Assembly: GCA_913050645.1 (NCBI GenBank)
Contig: CAJXAG010000008.1
Coordinates: 1 to 27,284, forward strand
DNA: 27,284 bases
Source: an uncultured bacterium
GTDB taxonomy: Bacteria > Patescibacteriota > Minisyncoccia > Phycocordibacterales > UBA918
Direction: 5' to 3'
The translations under genes and the position numbers were made by a program. Positions 6,739 to 14,197 of the stretch are shown one piece after another (position 1 is the stretch's first letter; the number at the start of each line of letters is the position of its first letter). A model generated the notes under the pieces. The model saw only the letters and a program-made list of their open reading frames with translations. It was not told where the DNA came from and made no database searches.

Positions 6739-7314
6739 TTATTTGGCAATATGTGTGATCAAACCAATTGCTTTTGCTTCCTGGGGCGAAAGTTCGTCAT
6801 TGAACTCTTGATCACCTCGCTTCAGTAATTTCCTCACCCCAGCTTTAGTGATCCCAAGTTTCCTTGAATAGAAACTGAGGACTTGCGCATATGTACGCAT
6901 ATTTCCTTCAGCAATATCTGCCGTATTCTTGATGTAGTTTTCATCAAGCTTGATATTGTACGGAACTGTCGTTGAGTGTAGAACAAAACTAGCATTTGGT
7001 AATGCAGTACGTTTCTTGCATGCAAGTAGTACAAAGGTTGCTGCTGAGTCGCACACACCATCAACTGTTGCGTCTACGTCACGACCAAGCTTGAGAGAAA
7101 TGAAATCAGCAATTTCAAGCCCACCACGGGTGATTCCACCGTGACTACGGATATTAAGGGATAGTGATCCCTTAGTCTCAGCACACACACGGCACAAGTC
7201 GGCTTTAAACTGAAGGACATAAGCTTCATTTTCAATGTCAGACAGAAATACCTCTCCTTGGGAAAGGTAAAATTGACGTATTTGTTCGTTGCTTATTTGA
7301 GGATCTTGGGGCAT
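6739..7314 (-). CDS. ClpP/crotonase-fold serine protease-like protein
   Basis: A 191-residue protein, about ClpP length (~195). The fold is recognisable: LSLNIRSHGGITRGGLEIAD corresponds to the oxyanion Gly-Gly strand, GVCDSAATFVLLA to the nucleophile turn with Ser90, SFVLHST to the His strand (His113), and LSPQEAKAIGLI to the terminal helix. Just before that helix, where ClpP has the catalytic Asp, the sequence reads FNDEL, so the exact position looks like Asn with Asp one residue later. Catalysis may be altered. It has its own TTGACA-like region and a strong AGGAGG ribosome site, unlike most neighbours, and lies between two identical hairpins. It may be an accessory or phage-like ClpP paralogue and not the housekeeping ClpP. 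Confidence 0.75.
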   Translation of the reverse strand: MPQDPQISNEQIRQFYLSQGEVFLSDIENEAYVLQFKADLCRVCAETKGSLSLNIRSHGGITRGGLEIADFISLKLGRDVDATVDGVCDSAATFVLLACKKRTALPNASFVLHSTTVPYNIKLDENYIKNTADIAEGNMRTYAQVLSFYSRKLGITKAGVRKLLKRGDQEFNDELSPQEAKAIGLITHIAK

Positions 7315-7319
7315 GAACG

Positions 7320-7380
7320 CCTCCTTATGAGAATTTTTGAACTATTTACCTAAAAGTACAATATTTCAGTCACATGTCAA
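7320..7380 (-). promoter_or_regulatory. Promoter region and strong Shine-Dalgarno of the ClpP-like gene
   Basis: AAGGAGG (7320-7326) lies 5 nt before the ATG, an ideal ribosome binding site and unusual in this window. A perfect -35 TTGACA is at 7375-7380 on the minus strand; the matching -10 (TACTTT, 7353-7358, 16-nt spacer) is weak. Confidence 0.5.
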
Positions 7381-7386
7381 TAAGAA

Positions 7387-7442
7387 ACCAGCCGTTGTGT
7401 ACGGCTGGTAACCTCTCCCGAGGCCCGGCCTAGGGAGAGGTT
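7387..7442 (-). terminator. Double hairpin downstream of pepF
   Basis: AACCTCTCCC-AGGCC-type stem (7410-7442; one G-A mismatch) overlaps the pepF stop codon. It is followed by ACCAGCCG-loop-CGGCTGGT (7387-7409), which duplicates the hairpin at 6709-6733. The CTCCCGAGGCCCGGCCT core recurs as a perfect palindrome at 23956-23984. These are probably terminator or processing hairpins belonging to a repeat family. Confidence 0.6.
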
Positions 7443-9267
7443 ATTTGGTCAGCTTCTCAAATTCTGTGATGTCGTGTTCTAGAGTTTTTAGACTCTTCAG
7501 GAATGTCTCGGTTTTGTTTGCATTGATGCCGATAGACTTGAAGATGTTCTCAACCGTGTCACTTCCCCCGGCAGTCAGGAACGTGTCAATCTTTTCCACA
7601 AACGTTGAATCCTCTTGGTACTTCTGCGTCATGATGTTGCTCATGAGCTCCCCGTAGGCATAGGTGTACACGTAGAAGAAGTTTCGGAAGTGTCCTACAT
7701 ACACAAACGAGAGGCCGTCGTCTTCTGTCACTTCGACCGCAGGTCCCATGTACGCCTGTACGTGTTTCTGGAACAACTTTGCTATCTCTTGCCAGGTCAT
7801 CGCACCTTCAGTACGAATAGTTTCATGGAGCTCTTTTTCAAAGTTAAAAAATGCAATTTGACGACAGATAGTCGCAATGCCTTCAGAGATGCGTTGGTTA
7901 AGCATATTGAGCTTCTGTGAGTCTGGTAACGCGTCAATAAGCTTTTGCTGCGCGATACCCTCAAAGAGTGTGCTGGCAGTCTCAGCAGTAGTGGTTGAGT
8001 AGCTGTCGTAGATAGATGGTTGCGTTTTTGAGCGTTCTGAGTGTATCGCGTGCCCCATTTCGTGTGCGAGGGTGGTGAATGAGCGAGTGCTGTCAACCTG
8101 GTTGAGCATAACAAAGGTGGGGATGTTCGTTGCATGTGCACAAAAGGCACCGCCGGTCTTCCCTTCTTTTGGGTAGACATCTATCTGACCATTCTCGAGC
8201 ATGGTGTCGAAGATGGCACCATACATCACATCCATCTCATAAAACGTATCGCGACAAATCTTCACGGCTTCATCGTACGGAATTGCAACTGCTTTCCCTA
8301 CATCGTCCGAGCGATTTGCGTACGGAATCTGCTTCACTCCCGCATGTTTTGCTTTGAGCTTGTAGTATTTGCGGCTCAGTGCAAACCCTTTGCTTGAAAT
8401 TGCTTCAACCAGCGCAAGAACAGATTTTTCATTATTTTCATACCCAGCAATGGTTGCTTCGTATGGAGTTTTGTATCCACGCAGCTCGTCATTGATCTTT
8501 TTGTTAGTGACTACGGCATTGATTTCGTTTTCAGCTACTTCTGCAAGATCTTTAAACTGGTCAGTGCAGAGTTTCCAAAGCTTAGGTCGTTCTTTTGTAC
8601 TTACGGTGTTCACACGGTCGATAGCAGCATTAAGGGGAATAGTTTCACCTTTGTATACGACAGTCCGCTTGCTTAGAATCTTATCCGTTCCAGCAATCCA
8701 CATACCCCGTGAGACATCACTCTTGAGGTTGAGAATCTTCTCTTCAGGTTCCGTAAGAAGATGCTTTGCATTTTTAAACGTTTGCTCCAAGTCATACCAG
8801 TACTTCTTCAGCGACTCATCTTGAAGATACTTTTTCTGGAGATCTTTTGAAATTTTTCCGATTGCAAGTCCAAAAAAGAGCACTTCGTTCCCTGCTTTGG
8901 TTAAACGGTTGTCTATAAGTGACAGCTGTTTCTGTGCCACACTGTCATGTGCATTGAGTACGGTACGAAATGAATAGTAGTACGCAGGTTTACGTGACTC
9001 GGGCATTTCAGATAGTTTCTCAGAGTCCTGTAGTGCACCGAGAAGCTTCTTGGCGGTAGACGTAAAGTCCTTGCCTTTATACTTCTTTGCAAATGCTTTA
9101 TAGGCACGTTCTGTTTTGATGATATCTTTTTCGATCTGTGGGTCTTTTTCTGAAGTGTAGTAGAGACCTTTCAGGTCCCACTCGTTTTTTACTTTTCCAA
9201 GTTTTGGAAGTTTTTGCTTAGTTTCGTATTTAAAACTTGTCTGCGTGCTCTTTTGTTTTTTTGACAT
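7441..9267 (-). CDS. pepF: Oligoendopeptidase F-like M3 metallopeptidase
   Basis: A 608-residue protein of normal PepF/M3B length. The zinc site HEMGHAIHSE (HExxH near residue 404) is preceded by the family-typical TTLA, with a TAETASTLFEGI segment about 25 residues downstream supplying the third, glutamate ligand. No signal peptide is seen, so it should be a cytoplasmic zinc peptidase that degrades short peptides, useful for an organism relying on scavenged amino acids. The first 38 nt overlap the end of the HD-domain gene, indicating co-transcription and probably translational coupling. The ATG is at 9265-9267, and the N-terminus is Lys-rich before the conserved WDLKGLY segment. Confidence 0.9.
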   Translation of the reverse strand: MSKKQKSTQTSFKYETKQKLPKLGKVKNEWDLKGLYYTSEKDPQIEKDIIKTERAYKAFAKKYKGKDFTSTAKKLLGALQDSEKLSEMPESRKPAYYYSFRTVLNAHDSVAQKQLSLIDNRLTKAGNEVLFFGLAIGKISKDLQKKYLQDESLKKYWYDLEQTFKNAKHLLTEPEEKILNLKSDVSRGMWIAGTDKILSKRTVVYKGETIPLNAAIDRVNTVSTKERPKLWKLCTDQFKDLAEVAENEINAVVTNKKINDELRGYKTPYEATIAGYENNEKSVLALVEAISSKGFALSRKYYKLKAKHAGVKQIPYANRSDDVGKAVAIPYDEAVKICRDTFYEMDVMYGAIFDTMLENGQIDVYPKEGKTGGAFCAHATNIPTFVMLNQVDSTRSFTTLAHEMGHAIHSERSKTQPSIYDSYSTTTAETASTLFEGIAQQKLIDALPDSQKLNMLNQRISEGIATICRQIAFFNFEKELHETIRTEGAMTWQEIAKLFQKHVQAYMGPAVEVTEDDGLSFVYVGHFRNFFYVYTYAYGELMSNIMTQKYQEDSTFVEKIDTFLTAGGSDTVENIFKSIGINANKTETFLKSLKTLEHDITEFEKLTK

Positions 9268-9832
9268 CTTCTATAAAGTTCTTATATTCGGTAAATACGT
9301 GATTAAACTCTCCAAGAATTTCGCTCTTAAGCCCTCGATTGAGCGCATTGGCGATATCTTGATACTGTGCGACACGATCTTCAAGTGATCCGCTAAACTC
9401 TGAAAGAAAGCGCTCGTGGTCATCGAAGTATTCCTCGACCATTGCACGCATGTTGTGGATCTTGTCTGCTGCAGCAATCAAGAGAGACTCCTTTGGTGCC
9501 TTGCGCAAGCCTTTTGCGTATCCTGCTTTGCGTTCTTTCCAAGTGTACTGGTGTTTGTCGTTGTCTTGCGGCTCAGTAAGTGCGAGCACGAGCTCAAGCA
9601 CCTTCCCTCCGAAGTCTTCCTGAAGTTCTGCTTCCGTATAGTCAGTATCTTCAAGAGTGTCGTGTAAGAGTGCAGCGATCACTGTGTCTTCGTCTTTAGT
9701 GTAGTCTATGACAATCATTGCAACCGCAAAAAGATGACTCACGTATGGTAGAGGAACTGACCCCTTTCGGACCTGGTCTTTGTGCAGAATGGTGATTGCG
9801 CGCAGTGCTTGTTCTATTCGGTATGAGTACAT
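9230..9832 (-). CDS. SpoT/RelA-type HD-domain phosphohydrolase (hydrolase only)
   Basis: A 200-residue single-domain protein. The HD metal site is complete: His33 in PYVSHLFAVA, His57-Asp58 in AALLHDTLEDTD and Asp123 in AADKIHNM. The spacing and the VRKGSVPLPYVSH and LLHDTLEDT signatures resemble the (p)ppGpp hydrolase domain of SpoT/Mesh1 and related GTP-pyrophosphohydrolases. No synthetase, TGS or ACT domain follows, so if it acts on ppGpp it is a small alarmone hydrolase; another nucleotide substrate is possible. It begins 1 nt after the stop of the upstream coiled-coil gene and overlaps pepF by 38 nt. Confidence 0.8.
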   Translation of the reverse strand: MYSYRIEQALRAITILHKDQVRKGSVPLPYVSHLFAVAMIVIDYTKDEDTVIAALLHDTLEDTDYTEAELQEDFGGKVLELVLALTEPQDNDKHQYTWKERKAGYAKGLRKAPKESLLIAAADKIHNMRAMVEEYFDDHERFLSEFSGSLEDRVAQYQDIANALNRGLKSEILGEFNHVFTEYKNFIEDVKKTKEHADKF

Positions 9833-9833
9833 A

Positions 9834-10190
9834 TTATTTTCTGATTGCTTGCAAGAGTCCTTTAACTTCCTGCTTTAGGGAGTTCAATGCCTGCCGCTTA
9901 GCTTTAATGGTGTTTTCAAGTGCTTTTGCCTCACCAAGTAGTTGTCCAATTTCAACAAGCTCCGCTTCGTCGTCGGTGGTACCTTCGCCAGCTTTAATGC
10001 GCTTATTGATGGTTTTTATTTGTTTTTTGAGTTTGTTGATACTTTTTACCAACGCTTCTTCTTCTTTTACCTGCCCTACAAACTCGCTAATAGACTGCAA
10101 GAGTGTCGTGAACGATTCGTGCTGCAGGCGAACACTTTGCGTATTCTTAACACGTTCAAGTTCTCTTGTGAGATTGCTGTGTACACCCAT
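9834..10190 (-). CDS. Coiled-coil protein, unknown function (118 aa)
   Basis: A highly helical 118-residue protein. About residues 40-66 (EEEALVKSINKLKKQIKTIN onward) and 80-115 (LGEAKALENTIKAKRQALNS onward) have heptad-like patterning, separated by an acidic turn GEGTTDDEAE. There is no signal peptide, membrane helix or recognisable enzyme motif. The stop codon is immediately followed by the HD gene (1-nt spacing), so the two are surely co-translated. A second, more charged coiled-coil gene lies 37 nt upstream. I do not recognise the family; a structural or adaptor role in this operon is a guess. Confidence 0.6.
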   Translation of the reverse strand: MGVHSNLTRELERVKNTQSVRLQHESFTTLLQSISEFVGQVKEEEALVKSINKLKKQIKTINKRIKAGEGTTDDEAELVEIGQLLGEAKALENTIKAKRQALNSLKQEVKGLLQAIRK

Positions 10191-10227
10191 ATACTATTTT
10201 AGTTAACGTTCTGGTTAGTGTAGCATT

Positions 10228-10809
10228 TTAGTGCCTTTGATCGTAGTCTCGCTGCGAATGTCGATCATCTTTTGGTTGGCGCGCTCTATTACTATTGTCT
10301 GCTTCTGTGCGAAGTTTGTCCATTTCTTGCTTCCGTGCGTCTTCCAGACGTCGTCGTAGAAGCTCAACATCGCGTCGCGCATTCTCTGCCTTGATATGGT
10401 GTGAACGTACCTCCTGCTCTTTGCGCGTTATGTCACGTTCGAGTTTTTTTTCTTTGAGACTTATAACTTTTTCAACACCGTCAGCGTCTCTGCCATGCTT
10501 TTCACGTGCCTTACGCTGCTGTTCTTGTGCTTTTGCAAATCGTTCACGTTCTTTTTCAAAGATGTCTTGTGCACGTTGAAAGTCCTCCTCAGCCCTTTTG
10601 TAGTCAGCTTCTGCACGAGAAAAATCTTTCTCTTCTTTTGCAAAAGGTTGGTCGAGCTTCTGCAGACGTGCTGCTTCCTCTTGGCGAATGCGAGACAGAT
10701 CGTTTTGATCATTGCGTATTTGCTCACGAACAAGATCTTCATTGTCTCGTTCACGTTCGTAGTCTTCTTCACGCTTACGAAGTTGTGATTCTATTTGTTG
10801 TACTGACAT
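10228..10809 (-). CDS. Highly charged coiled-coil protein, unknown function (193 aa)
   Basis: A 193-residue protein that is almost entirely Glu/Arg/Lys/Gln/Asp, predicted to be one long helix or coiled coil (about residues 5-165, for example EEDYERERDNEDLVREQIRN). It ends in a disordered His/Arg/Asp-rich tail. No hydrophobic segment or catalytic motif is visible. It starts 17 nt after the alkyltransferase gene and is followed after 37 nt by another coiled-coil gene. Low-complexity composition makes homology calls unreliable. Its coding nature is supported by the ORF length, consistent strand and tight operon spacing. Confidence 0.6.
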   Translation of the reverse strand: MSVQQIESQLRKREEDYERERDNEDLVREQIRNDQNDLSRIRQEEAARLQKLDQPFAKEEKDFSRAEADYKRAEEDFQRAQDIFEKERERFAKAQEQQRKAREKHGRDADGVEKVISLKEKKLERDITRKEQEVRSHHIKAENARRDVELLRRRLEDARKQEMDKLRTEADNSNRARQPKDDRHSQRDYDQRH

Positions 10810-10826
10810 ACCCTAAATCATAGGCG

Positions 10827-11081
10827 CTATAGTGCCCCTTCTGCTTTCAATATAGCACGCTTCTTTTGTGTGCCACCTCGGTTATATCCACCTAAGCCCC
10901 CATCGCTACGAATAACGCGATGACAGGGTACCTCAGGGTCGTAGTTTGCTGCCATAACGTTTGCTACCGCACGTGCTGCTTCTGGGTTACCTGCTTGTGT
11001 GGCTACTTCCCTATAGGTCATAGTCTTCCCTTTGGGTATCCTTTTTACAACTGCCCGAACTTTGTCACTGAAAGACGTCAT
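10827..11081 (-). CDS. Minimal O6-alkylguanine-DNA alkyltransferase (MGMT/Ogt-like)
   Basis: An 84-residue protein consisting only of the C-terminal DNA-binding/active-site domain of MGMT. It has a winged-helix part FSDKVRAVVKRIPKGKTMTY, the arginine-finger helix region AARAVANVMAAN, and the active-site motif PCHRVI with the acceptor cysteine, followed by GGLGGYNRGG. Ogt/Ada normally have an extra N-terminal domain (total ~170 residues). Alkyltransferase-like ATL proteins of similar size replace the Cys with Trp or Ala, but the Cys is kept here, so direct repair of O6-alkylguanine is possible. It starts 2 nt after the stop of the 227-aa gene. Confidence 0.85.
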   Translation of the reverse strand: MTSFSDKVRAVVKRIPKGKTMTYREVATQAGNPEAARAVANVMAANYDPEVPCHRVIRSDGGLGGYNRGGTQKKRAILKAEGAL

Positions 11082-11083
11082 AT

Positions 11084-11767
11084 CTATTTTTTGTACTTAG
11101 CTAAAAATTCTTCACGCGTTATATGTGCAGCCCATTCTTCTTTACTGTCATCGTGCTGTTTTGGCTTTGAACGTTCGCGTAGACTTGTACGCAATTTGGG
11201 TTTCCCAGTCACTGTGAAGCCAAGTATTTTCATAAGTTTAGGGCTTTCAGCAACAATCCATGAGAGCGCGTGTATTTTCTTTGTCTCAGGATGTTGTTCA
11301 AGTATAGCTACTAAGTCGTGCAGTCCCGCGCGCATAAGCCGCATTTTCTCAGACTGCGTGGTGAAACGGTTTGGAAACACATGGAGGTGTATATCCCCTT
11401 CTACATCAAGGTTATAGTACAACAGCTCATTGATCATTATCTTTTCTGTGTTTGGATCTTCAAGTGCTTCACGTCGAAGACGTGCCTGATACGCTTCCGG
11501 GTCAGCTGTTATCTTTGCAAGGAAGGGTTCCACCGCATGTAAAACACGACTGGTGAAGACATCTAGATTCTCAATCTCATCAATGTCATTAAGTATCTCA
11601 GCAGCTCGGGTCATCTCATCCTCTGAGAGCTGCCCTTGCTCACCCATGCGGTTGAGGATGTGTTTCCGCCACTCTGCAGGTTCAATATTTTTGAAAATGT
11701 TCTCACATTCCTCTCGTGCAAACGTATTAACAAGCTTTTCTGCTGCTGTATATGTTTCCTCTGACAT
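11084..11767 (-). CDS. Uncharacterised protein (227 aa)
   Basis: A soluble, acidic N-terminal region (about 1-115, mainly helical) is followed by a mixed alpha/beta part with NLDVEGDIHLHVFPN and HALSWIVAESPKLMKILGFTV, then a basic tail. The segment around residues 165-195 vaguely recalls the end of a GNAT acetyltransferase (helix, then LGF-x-V strand), but no acetyl-CoA P-loop is visible, so I make no functional call. It sits between the nuclease gene (20-nt gap) and the alkyltransferase (2-nt gap) and so belongs to that operon. Confidence 0.65.
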   Translation of the reverse strand: MSEETYTAAEKLVNTFAREECENIFKNIEPAEWRKHILNRMGEQGQLSEDEMTRAAEILNDIDEIENLDVFTSRVLHAVEPFLAKITADPEAYQARLRREALEDPNTEKIMINELLYYNLDVEGDIHLHVFPNRFTTQSEKMRLMRAGLHDLVAILEQHPETKKIHALSWIVAESPKLMKILGFTVTGKPKLRTSLRERSKPKQHDDSKEEWAAHITREEFLAKYKK

Positions 11768-11787
11768 ACATTGAGATCCACTAGGTC

Positions 11788-12633
11788 TTATTGGTACTTC
11801 TTCTTAAGCGCATCAATAGTGCCTGCTACCCCACTGTCTGCAGCTGGTTTTTCCTTCTGAAGCTGTTTGTGAATTGCTTGGAGCTTTTTTCCGCATGCTT
11901 CACGATACGGGCAAAATTCACACTTTGCGCCGATTTCTGGCAAATGGTCTTTCTCAAGGCACTCTTTGATCTTATCAAGTGTTTGATCAATCCAGTCACT
12001 CTCAGCAGGAACGGGTACAAGGGTCGTTTCAAATACGAGTTTATCACCAAAGTCTGGTTCGTCTTTGCTGGCGTTTGCATACACCAGATACCCGGTGTCT
12101 TCTACCTTGAAGCCATTTTTCTCCAGGAGCCATTTGTATACGCCGAGCTGGCGTTTGTATTGCTGATCCCAGGCGCTGTCTGAAAGTTCGGTGATTGATC
12201 CGTCTTTTGAGGTTGATTTGTAGTCCACGATAATCAGCTTGCCTTCAGGAGTCACCCAGATATCGTCAACAGCACCAGAGATTGTCATACCAGTTTCAGT
12301 ATCTTTATACTCAATACCCTCAAAGTTTTCGCGCCAGGTGCCCATCTTCTCGTGTTGGAATGGTACTGCGTTGATTTTGTACTTTTCCATGATTGGATGT
12401 GGCTCTTGTTTCTCTCGGTACACATCGAACTCCTTCTTAAACAGTTCATCTACTGCAATGTTTAGGTTAAATGACGGAAAACCAGGTCGTTTTGTTCCTA
12501 GTTTGTTGTCTAGGTAGAAACATCGTGGACACTCCATAAAGAAGTCGAGTTTTGAGCGTGAGAGGCGCCATTTCTTTCCACCGTAGTTCCAGTCAGCGTT
12601 TCGGTTTGGGTTGTATTTGTATTCGTATGCCAT
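11788..12633 (-). CDS. PD-(D/E)XK nuclease with Cas4/AddB-type Fe-S cysteines
   Basis: A 281-residue protein of the RecB/Cas4-like PD-(D/E)XK family. The nuclease motifs are ISGAVDDIWV (acidic residue), LIIVDYKST (D-x-K) and the helix QQYKRQLGVYKWLL with the family Q-x3-Y pattern. Cysteines occur as MECPRC near residue 35 and CEFCPYREAC near 240, the arrangement that binds a [4Fe-4S] cluster in AddB/Cas4. No helicase domain and no cas genes are nearby, so a general DNA-repair or processing role is more likely than CRISPR adaptation. It is the first gene of the seven-gene run down to pepF, with a TATAAT box 27 nt before the ATG. Confidence 0.85.
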   Translation of the reverse strand: MAYEYKYNPNRNADWNYGGKKWRLSRSKLDFFMECPRCFYLDNKLGTKRPGFPSFNLNIAVDELFKKEFDVYREKQEPHPIMEKYKINAVPFQHEKMGTWRENFEGIEYKDTETGMTISGAVDDIWVTPEGKLIIVDYKSTSKDGSITELSDSAWDQQYKRQLGVYKWLLEKNGFKVEDTGYLVYANASKDEPDFGDKLVFETTLVPVPAESDWIDQTLDKIKECLEKDHLPEIGAKCEFCPYREACGKKLQAIHKQLQKEKPAADSGVAGTIDALKKKYQ

Positions 12634-12660
12634 ATTTGAATGTAATTGTAAGTGCTTTAT

Positions 12661-12666
12661 ATTATA
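12661..12666 (-). promoter_or_regulatory. -10 box upstream of the PD-(D/E)XK gene and its operon
   Basis: A perfect TATAAT on the minus strand, 27 nt before the ATG at 12633. I see no convincing -35 at 17 nt. It would drive the whole run 12633-7441. Confidence 0.45.
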
Positions 12667-12683
12667 GCGCAGAAAACAATAAC

Positions 12684-12710
12684 CCCGCCATTTCAGGTTG
12701 AAATGGCGGG
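12684..12710 (-). terminator. Hairpin between the DUF7282-like gene and the nuclease operon
   Basis: CCCGCCATTTCA, a 3-nt loop and TGAAATGGCGGG form a 12-bp perfect stem. It lies 32 nt after the stop codon of the anchored protein gene (12742). U-richness after the stem on the minus strand is modest (GTTATTGTTTT). Confidence 0.65.
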
Positions 12711-12741
12711 TTTATTCGTTTTTAAGCAAATAGTTTAGATA

Positions 12742-13284
12742 CTATTGTGCTGTGAAGGTTCCAAATACGTCACCAATTTGTACGTCGTTGGCAAGGTTAA
12801 ATTCTCGGTCTCCATCTTCTGAGAAGAACACAACTGCGTAGTCACGTCCTGCTGAAGTTGGTGCAAGGAGTGGTACCTCGCTTGGCACTAGACCTTGCTC
12901 TTTGCTGTATCGTGCAGCACCAAGAATACTACCAAGCTGTCCGTTTGAGTATGAACGTACTGCTACCCATCCTTCTTCTGTTGGAAATGTGGCACCATCA
13001 AGTACAACCGAGTTTCCTGCTTCTTGATCTGCAACTGAAACGTCACCGTCTCCTACTTCAAGTTCTGACATTTCTGCAACTGCTTCAGTTGTTGCTGACT
13101 CTGCTACTTCTTCTGAAGTGTCAATTTCTACTGATACCTCACTTGTTCCTTCTTCCTGTGTTTCTGGAGCAACAGCTTCTTCAGGCGTTCCACCGAAAAC
13201 CCAGACAAGAAGTCCACCAATGAGAAGACCTGCAATGAATGATACTACGGTCTTCTGGCTTTCCTGCTTTTCTTGTTCTGACAT
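12742..13284 (-). CDS. Membrane-anchored secreted protein, DUF7282-like domain
   Basis: A 180-residue protein: short cytoplasmic part, one transmembrane helix about residues 13-33 (VVSFIAGLLIGGLLVWVFGG), then an acidic, Glu/Thr/Ser/Ala-rich linker to about residue 85. The C-terminal domain (about 85-180) has ADQEAGNSVVLD, EEGWVAVRSYSNGQLGSILG and a final acidic segment resembling DUF7282-type surface domains, from memory. I start at the ATG at 13282-13284 and not 13380, because the extra 32 residues run back through a TATAAT box (13318-13323) into the upstream gene end and look non-coding. It is likely anchored with the domain outside the cell; the function is unknown. Confidence 0.75.
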   Translation of the reverse strand: MSEQEKQESQKTVVSFIAGLLIGGLLVWVFGGTPEEAVAPETQEEGTSEVSVEIDTSEEVAESATTEAVAEMSELEVGDGDVSVADQEAGNSVVLDGATFPTEEGWVAVRSYSNGQLGSILGAARYSKEQGLVPSEVPLLAPTSAGRDYAVVFFSEDGDREFNLANDVQIGDVFGTFTAQ

Positions 13285-13317
13285 ACAAAAATATCTGTAA
13301 ATGATTATTATGTCTGG

Positions 13318-13323
13318 ATTATA
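13318..13323 (-). promoter_or_regulatory. -10 box of the DUF7282-like gene
   Basis: A perfect TATAAT on the minus strand, 33 nt before the ATG at 13284, with a weak TTGCGC about 16 nt upstream. It supports the shorter start of the downstream gene. Confidence 0.5.
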
Positions 13324-13354
13324 GCAATATTGTGCACTGGCGCAAACATTGACT

Positions 13355-14197
13355 TTATTCGCTTGTCGTTGTTCTTGCACAGAGTCCCTCTGCCTCAGCG
13401 AGAACGCGTTCGGTGCGTTTTTTACTCAAATGTGCATGTCGCAGAAGTTGTGGTTTTGCAACAAGGTCTGCACAGATGATGACACCGCGTGCTATAAGTG
13501 CCCGTTTTTGGGATTGTGAGAGGCTCTGAAGTACTGTTACCGGGTACAATCCAGCTTTTTGGATACGATCGTGCAGATTGTTGTGCTTTGGATAGTCCCA
13601 ACTTAAAAGTGCTAAACCAGCACATGCTGCATACTTTTCAGCAGTTGAGGTAAATTTTGTATTCGTAACAACCATAAGCTCCTTAACGCCACAGGTATCT
13701 TCCTGGCAAATGGGTGCGTTTTGTAAGTCCATAAATCGTGCAAACGAGTACATGGCAACTTGTAAGTCTGACTTTACTCCTGGACGTGAGTGAAATTTTG
13801 CTTCTACCAAAAAACTATGTTCGGGTGTATATGCAGCCACATCCAATTCATGTTCCGCACAGCGACCCTTCAGTGTCACACGTGTTTTTGTAGTGTATCC
13901 CTCTCTTTCAAATAAACGTGCAAGAAAATCTTCAAACGGAAAGCCAGTTGGACCCAGACCAAAAAGAGCTCGTCGTAGCGAGTAGCGTGCACGGATTGGT
14001 GCGTCACTGTCACGCAGCAGTTCAAAAGCGTGCCGGTAGATTTCTTGTGTTTTTATACCGTCGTGCAGTATTTTTTCAACTTTACTTACAATATCAGAGA
14101 TCTCACTTTTTGTTGCACCTGCGCGACGTAACGATCGTTTCAATTTTTCAACTTTAAATGGTTCGCGATTTCCATCTGCTTTCAGAACTTGTGTCAT
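13355..14197 (-). CDS. ATP-cone domain fused to an Mrr-like restriction endonuclease domain
   Basis: A 280-residue protein. Residues 1-90 are an ATP-cone (start MTQVLKADGNREPFKVEKLKRSL; YRHAFELLRD), the nucleotide-sensing module known from NrdR and class I/III ribonucleotide reductases. Residues about 100-210 look like an Mrr-type PD-(D/E)XK nuclease: FPFEDFLARLFEREGY, then ELDVAAY and HSFLVEAKFH giving the D...ExK core. The C-terminal ~60 residues (QKRALIARGVIICADL and onward) resemble a helix-hairpin-helix DNA-binding part. The ATG at 14195-14197 overlaps the mnmA stop as ATGA, so translation is coupled. The target and the role of ATP sensing are unknown. Confidence 0.75.
   Translation of the reverse strand: MTQVLKADGNREPFKVEKLKRSLRRAGATKSEISDIVSKVEKILHDGIKTQEIYRHAFELLRDSDAPIRARYSLRRALFGLGPTGFPFEDFLARLFEREGYTTKTRVTLKGRCAEHELDVAAYTPEHSFLVEAKFHSRPGVKSDLQVAMYSFARFMDLQNAPICQEDTCGVKELMVVTNTKFTSTAEKYAACAGLALLSWDYPKHNNLHDRIQKAGLYPVTVLQSLSQSQKRALIARGVIICADLVAKPQLLRHAHLSKKRTERVLAEAEGLCARTTTSE

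Noticed and set aside
10920..11417. Plus-strand 165-codon ORF
   Set aside because: It spans two minus-strand genes, including the MGMT active site. Its Cys- and Phe-rich composition is typical of antisense translation.
11084..11767. GNAT acetyltransferase call for the 227-aa protein
   Set aside because: Only a short helix-strand end looks similar. The acetyl-CoA binding loop (R/Q-x-x-G-x-G/A) is not visible.
11788..12633. Possible Cas4 implying a CRISPR locus
   Set aside because: The nuclease has Cas4-like cysteines, but no direct-repeat array or other cas gene is present in the window.
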